Shown: positions 60,802-64,000 of the stretch, piece after piece
Position numbering within the stretch: the stretch's first letter is position 1
Layout: each line of letters begins with the position of its first letter
Origin: Neoehrlichia mikurensis
GTDB taxonomy: Bacteria; Pseudomonadota; Alphaproteobacteria; Rickettsiales; Anaplasmataceae
Length of the DNA stretch: 64,000 nucleotides
NCBI RefSeq assembly: GCF_019186785.1
Contig: NZ_CP066557.1
Location: 1,005,334-1,069,333 of the forward strand
Direction of reading: 5' to 3'
The notes under the pieces: generated by a model
The model's database searches: none
The model's input: only the letters and a program-made list of their open reading frames with translations
Told to the model about the DNA's origin: nothing
Position numbers and translations under genes: made by a program

Positions 60802-61028
60802 TAAATTAGACTAAATTGAATTAATTTAATACTCTGCTATGCTATATTAATTTATATTTAATTACAATAATTTTTTTAATTACAGTGTAAATGTAGAAAT
60901 CTTGATATAAGAATATTGTGTGGTATGTTAATGAGTATAAATATAATATTTAAATTATTGATATAGTGAATTCATATTTTTTAGTGTTAATAGCTATGTT
61001 ATAATGAAATATTCGAGGATAAATTTAT

Positions 61029-64000
61029 ATGATAAGTTCTTTACAAGAGCCTGATGAACTACGTAAGCGTTTGCAGGGGTTATATCGCATTGATGAAAAA
61101 AGTTATGCTAGGTTTCTTACAGAGAAAACAGAAATTTTACAGGATTCTAAAATACGTATTTATAATACTGCTAAACAAATTATTGAGAAAATAAAATTAA
61201 ATAAAAATTCAAGTGTAGTAGATGCATTTATACAAGAATATGGATTATCTAATGATGAAGGTATTGCTTTGATGTGTTTAGCAGAATCTTTATTAAGAAT
61301 TCCTGACAATTGTACTATTAATGATTTGATAAAAGATACATTAGTCAATAGTGCTTGGAGCAAACATATAGGGAGATCTTCTTCTGTATTTATTAATGCA
61401 TCAACATGGGGATTGTTGATAAGTGGACGTGTTTTAAAAGATAAGGGAGATAACTCTAAATGGTATAATACTATTAGTAACTTAATTAAAAATATGGGAG
61501 AACCTATAATTAGAAAGGCAGTTATTCAAGCAATGTATACTTTGGGTAAAAATTTTATTATGGGTACAAACATAGAAGAAGCTTTAGATAATAAAGGTAT
61601 TAATGAGCTTTATTCATTTAATGTGCTTGGTGAGTCTGTTATAACTATGGAAAGTGCTGAAAAATATTTTCAATCTTATATGCATGTTATTAAGGCAATA
61701 GGTTCTTGTAAAAACTCTCAAAATTTATTAGATTCGCATGGAATATCAGTAAAACTTTCTACATTACATCCAAGGTATGAGTTTTCTCAAATAAGCCTTA
61801 TTATAGATGATTTAATGTTTAGATTATTAGAAATATGTAAATTAGCAAAGCATTATAATATTAGTGTATATATAGCTGCGGAAGAAGCAAGTAGATTGGA
61901 AATATCATTAATTGTTTTTGAAAAATTATGTCTTAATAAATCACTAGAGGGATGGGATGGATTAGGATTTACAGTTCAAGCGTATCAAAAAAGAGCTTTA
62001 GCTGTTATAGATTTTTTAGAGGACATAGCTATAAGATCAAATCGTAAAATATTACTACAACTTGTTAAGGGAGCTTATTGGGATTATGAAATAAAAAATA
62101 CTCAAGAACTTGGATTGATTGATTATCCTGTATTTACAAGGAAAGTATATACAGATGTTTCTTATTTAGCATGTGCTCAAAGAATTTTAAATAAGCCAAA
62201 TAATTTTTACCCATGCTTTGCAACTCATAATGCTTATACATTGGCTACTATTTTGGAAATAGCAAATAAAGATCATCCAGGATTTGAATTTCAACGATTA
62301 TATGGTGTTGCTCAAAATCTACATGATTATATTACTCAAGAATTAGCTGATAACATAAAATGCAGAATTTTTGCTCCAATAGGAGATTATCAAGATTTAT
62401 TATCATATTTTGTGAGAATGTTATTAGAGCAGGGAGCTAATAATTCATTTATTAATAGAGTTAATGATAGTAATATTTCAATTGATAAGTTACTGGAGGA
62501 TCCACTAGAAAAAGCAAAATTTTTAGAATATTTACCTCATCCTAGTATTCCTTTGCCAAGGGATTTGTTTGGCTCTGATAGAATTAATTCTGCTGGTACT
62601 GATATTACTGATTCAGTGGTAGTTTCATCTATAAAATCAAAAATAGAAAATTATAAAGATACATTGTGGAAATCATGTCCTATTATTAATGGTCAAGAAA
62701 TTTCTAATGATTTTCAGCAAGTATTTTCACCTTCAAATTTGGATATTATAGGAGAAGTATCTTTTACAACTTCTGAGCAAGCGATACAAGCTCTTGATAT
62801 AGCTCATCAATCTGTTGCGATGTGGAAAAGTATTCCTGTTATAGAACGTGCTGCAATGTTAGATAAAGCAGCTGATGAATTAGAAAATGATAAATTAAAA
62901 TTTATTAATTTGTTAATTAAAGAAGGTGGTAAAGTTTTATATGATGCGATTTTAGAAGTTAGAGAAGCCATAGATTTTTTGCGTTATTATGCAATGCAAG
63001 CTAGAAAAGAACTAAGAGAATGGCAAAAATTACCTAGTCCTGTAGGGGAAGAAAATTATATTTATTTTGATGGGAGAGGTGTGTTTTTATGTATATCTCC
63101 ATTTAATTTTCCATTGTCAATATTTTTAGGTCCTATTGCAGCTGCTCTTGTTGCTGGTAATACTGTATTAGCTAAACCTGCTGAACAAACTTCTATAATA
63201 GCTTATGAAGTAGTAAAATTATTATATAATTCTGGAATACCAAAAAATGTATTACATTTTATTCCTGGAAAGGGTAAAATTTTGGGAGAAGTTTTGTTAA
63301 GTAATAGTAAAATATCAGGAGTTGCATTTACTGGGTCTATTGAAACAGCTAATATTATTAATAAAAATATTGCTAAAAGAAGTAGTGGAATAATACCCTT
63401 TATTGCAGAAACTGGTGGATTAAATACAATGATAGTTGATAGTTCAGCATTAATTGAGCAAGTGACTAATGATGTAATTGTATCTGCATTTAAAAGTACT
63501 GGACAAAGGTGCTCTGCGTTAAGAATTTTGTTTATTCAAGAAGAAATTGCTGATAAACAAATTAAAATGATATGTGGAGCAATGAAAGAATTACGAATAG
63601 GCGATCCTATGCTTTTGGAGACAGATTTAGGTCCAGTTATTGATAAATCGTTATATGAAGCATTAATTGATCATACACAAAAAATGTCATCAACTGTTAA
63701 ATTACTTTACAAATGTGAAATTGGTAATAATAAAGGGTATTTTTTTCCACCGCACATTTATGAAATAGAGTCACTTTCACAGCTAGAAAAAGAGGTATTT
63801 GGACCTGTATTACATGTTATTAGATATAAAAAATCAGATTTGCCTAAAATCTTAAATGATATTAATGATACTAAATATGGATTAACTTTTGCTGTTCAAA
63901 GTAGGATACAAAGTAATATTGATGATATTACTGATAAAATTAATGCTGGTAATATTTATGTTAATAGACGTCAAATAGGAGCAGTAGTAGGAGTACAACC
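61029..64000 (+). CDS. putA: Bifunctional proline dehydrogenase / P5C dehydrogenase (3' end outside window)
   Basis: Oxidises proline to glutamate in two steps. About 990 codons lie in the window without a stop and the gene runs off the right edge. There is no N-terminal ribbon-helix-helix domain, so no PutA-type autorepression is expected. The proline dehydrogenase barrel has QLVKGAYWDYEI, YPVFTRKVYTDVSYLACA and FEFQRLYG (followed by VAQ where MGE is usual). The aldehyde dehydrogenase has SPFNFPLSIFLGP, FIAETGGLN and catalytic Cys828 in GQRCSALR. GAGG lies before ATG 61029. It supplies electrons to the quinone pool. Confidence 0.95.
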   Translation, partial: MISSLQEPDELRKRLQGLYRIDEKSYARFLTEKTEILQDSKIRIYNTAKQIIEKIKLNKNSSVVDAFIQEYGLSNDEGIALMCLAESLLRIPDNCTINDLIKDTLVNSAWSKHIGRSSSVFINASTWGLLISGRVLKDKGDNSKWYNTISNLIKNMGEPIIRKAVIQAMYTLGKNFIMGTNIEEALDNKGINELYSFNVLGESVITMESAEKYFQSYMHVIKAIGSCKNSQNLLDSHGISVKLSTLHPRYEFSQISLIIDDLMFRLLEICKLAKHYNISVYIAAEEASRLEISLIVFEKLCLNKSLEGWDGLGFTVQAYQKRALAVIDFLEDIAIRSNRKILLQLVKGAYWDYEIKNTQELGLIDYPVFTRKVYTDVSYLACAQRILNKPNNFYPCFATHNAYTLATILEIANKDHPGFEFQRLYGVAQNLHDYITQELADNIKCRIFAPIGDYQDLLSYFVRMLLEQGANNSFINRVNDSNISIDKLLEDPLEKAKFLEYLPHPSIPLPRDLFGSDRINSAGTDITDSVVVSSIKSKIENYKDTLWKSCPIINGQEISNDFQQVFSPSNLDIIGEVSFTTSEQAIQALDIAHQSVAMWKSIPVIERAAMLDKAADELENDKLKFINLLIKEGGKVLYDAILEVREAIDFLRYYAMQARKELREWQKLPSPVGEENYIYFDGRGVFLCISPFNFPLSIFLGPIAAALVAGNTVLAKPAEQTSIIAYEVVKLLYNSGIPKNVLHFIPGKGKILGEVLLSNSKISGVAFTGSIETANIINKNIAKRSSGIIPFIAETGGLNTMIVDSSALIEQVTNDVIVSAFKSTGQRCSALRILFIQEEIADKQIKMICGAMKELRIGDPMLLETDLGPVIDKSLYEALIDHTQKMSSTVKLLYKCEIGNNKGYFFPPHIYEIESLSQLEKEVFGPVLHVIRYKKSDLPKILNDINDTKYGLTFAVQSRIQSNIDDITDKINAGNIYVNRRQIGAVVGVQ

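Overview
The window looks like chromosome of an obligate intracellular alphaproteobacterium of the Anaplasmataceae, and most resembles Ehrlichia, probably E. ruminantium. That identification is inference. It rests on very AT-rich DNA, about a quarter of the window without intact genes, long AT-rich gaps holding broken gene pieces, a class I lysyl-tRNA synthetase, a GapR-type protein, an Rrf2/cysteine-desulfurase fusion heading the isc operon, and single scattered housekeeping genes. There is no rRNA, CRISPR array, transposase or prophage.

Layout. 0.5-16.4 kb: tRNA-Thr, a tiny basic gene coupled to mutM, pccB, prfA and engB (divergent), argB, hemC, murB, mgtE, tRNA-Leu, atpD-atpC-transaldolase, and gapR-ubiX. 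16.5-18.2 kb: initiator tRNA, then a 1.5 kb relic zone with decayed coding pieces on both strands, two of them homologous to each other and carrying EPIYA-like tyrosine motifs. 18.2-27.2 kb (minus strand): ccmH, an unknown membrane-anchored protein, and a complete isc operon (iscR-nifS fusion, iscS, iscU, iscA, hscB, hscA, fdx). 27.4-36.9 kb: an alpha/beta hydrolase, class I lysS, a BamE-like lipoprotein, pyrB-truA, gyrB and a small basic protein. 36.9-41.8 kb: nuoG-nuoH-nuoD-nuoE-dnaQ, where nuoD has lost about 215 internal codons in frame. 42.2-48.1 kb: thiL, a YihY-type membrane protein, a 2,162 bp direct duplicate of the fdx/hscA region, and comM. 48.9-64 kb: rlmE, tRNA-Pro, a clpB fragment, a His-rich protein, recO, a secreted netrin/TIMP-like protein, argS, rsmA, tRNA-Thr, tpiA, a TAXI periplasmic receptor, tsaD, rlpA, tRNA-Met, an unknown membrane protein, fabG, and putA running off the right edge.

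How the genes work together. The isc operon supplies Fe-S clusters to consumers such as the NuoE and NuoG subunits of complex I in this window. PutA and the ATP synthase genes fit a proline-fed energy metabolism. The main oddities are the internally deleted nuoD, the fused regulator/desulfurase, the perfect duplication that yields a second fdx and a headless hscA, and gene relics hidden in the gaps, including a clear ClpB piece and a decayed EPIYA-like family.
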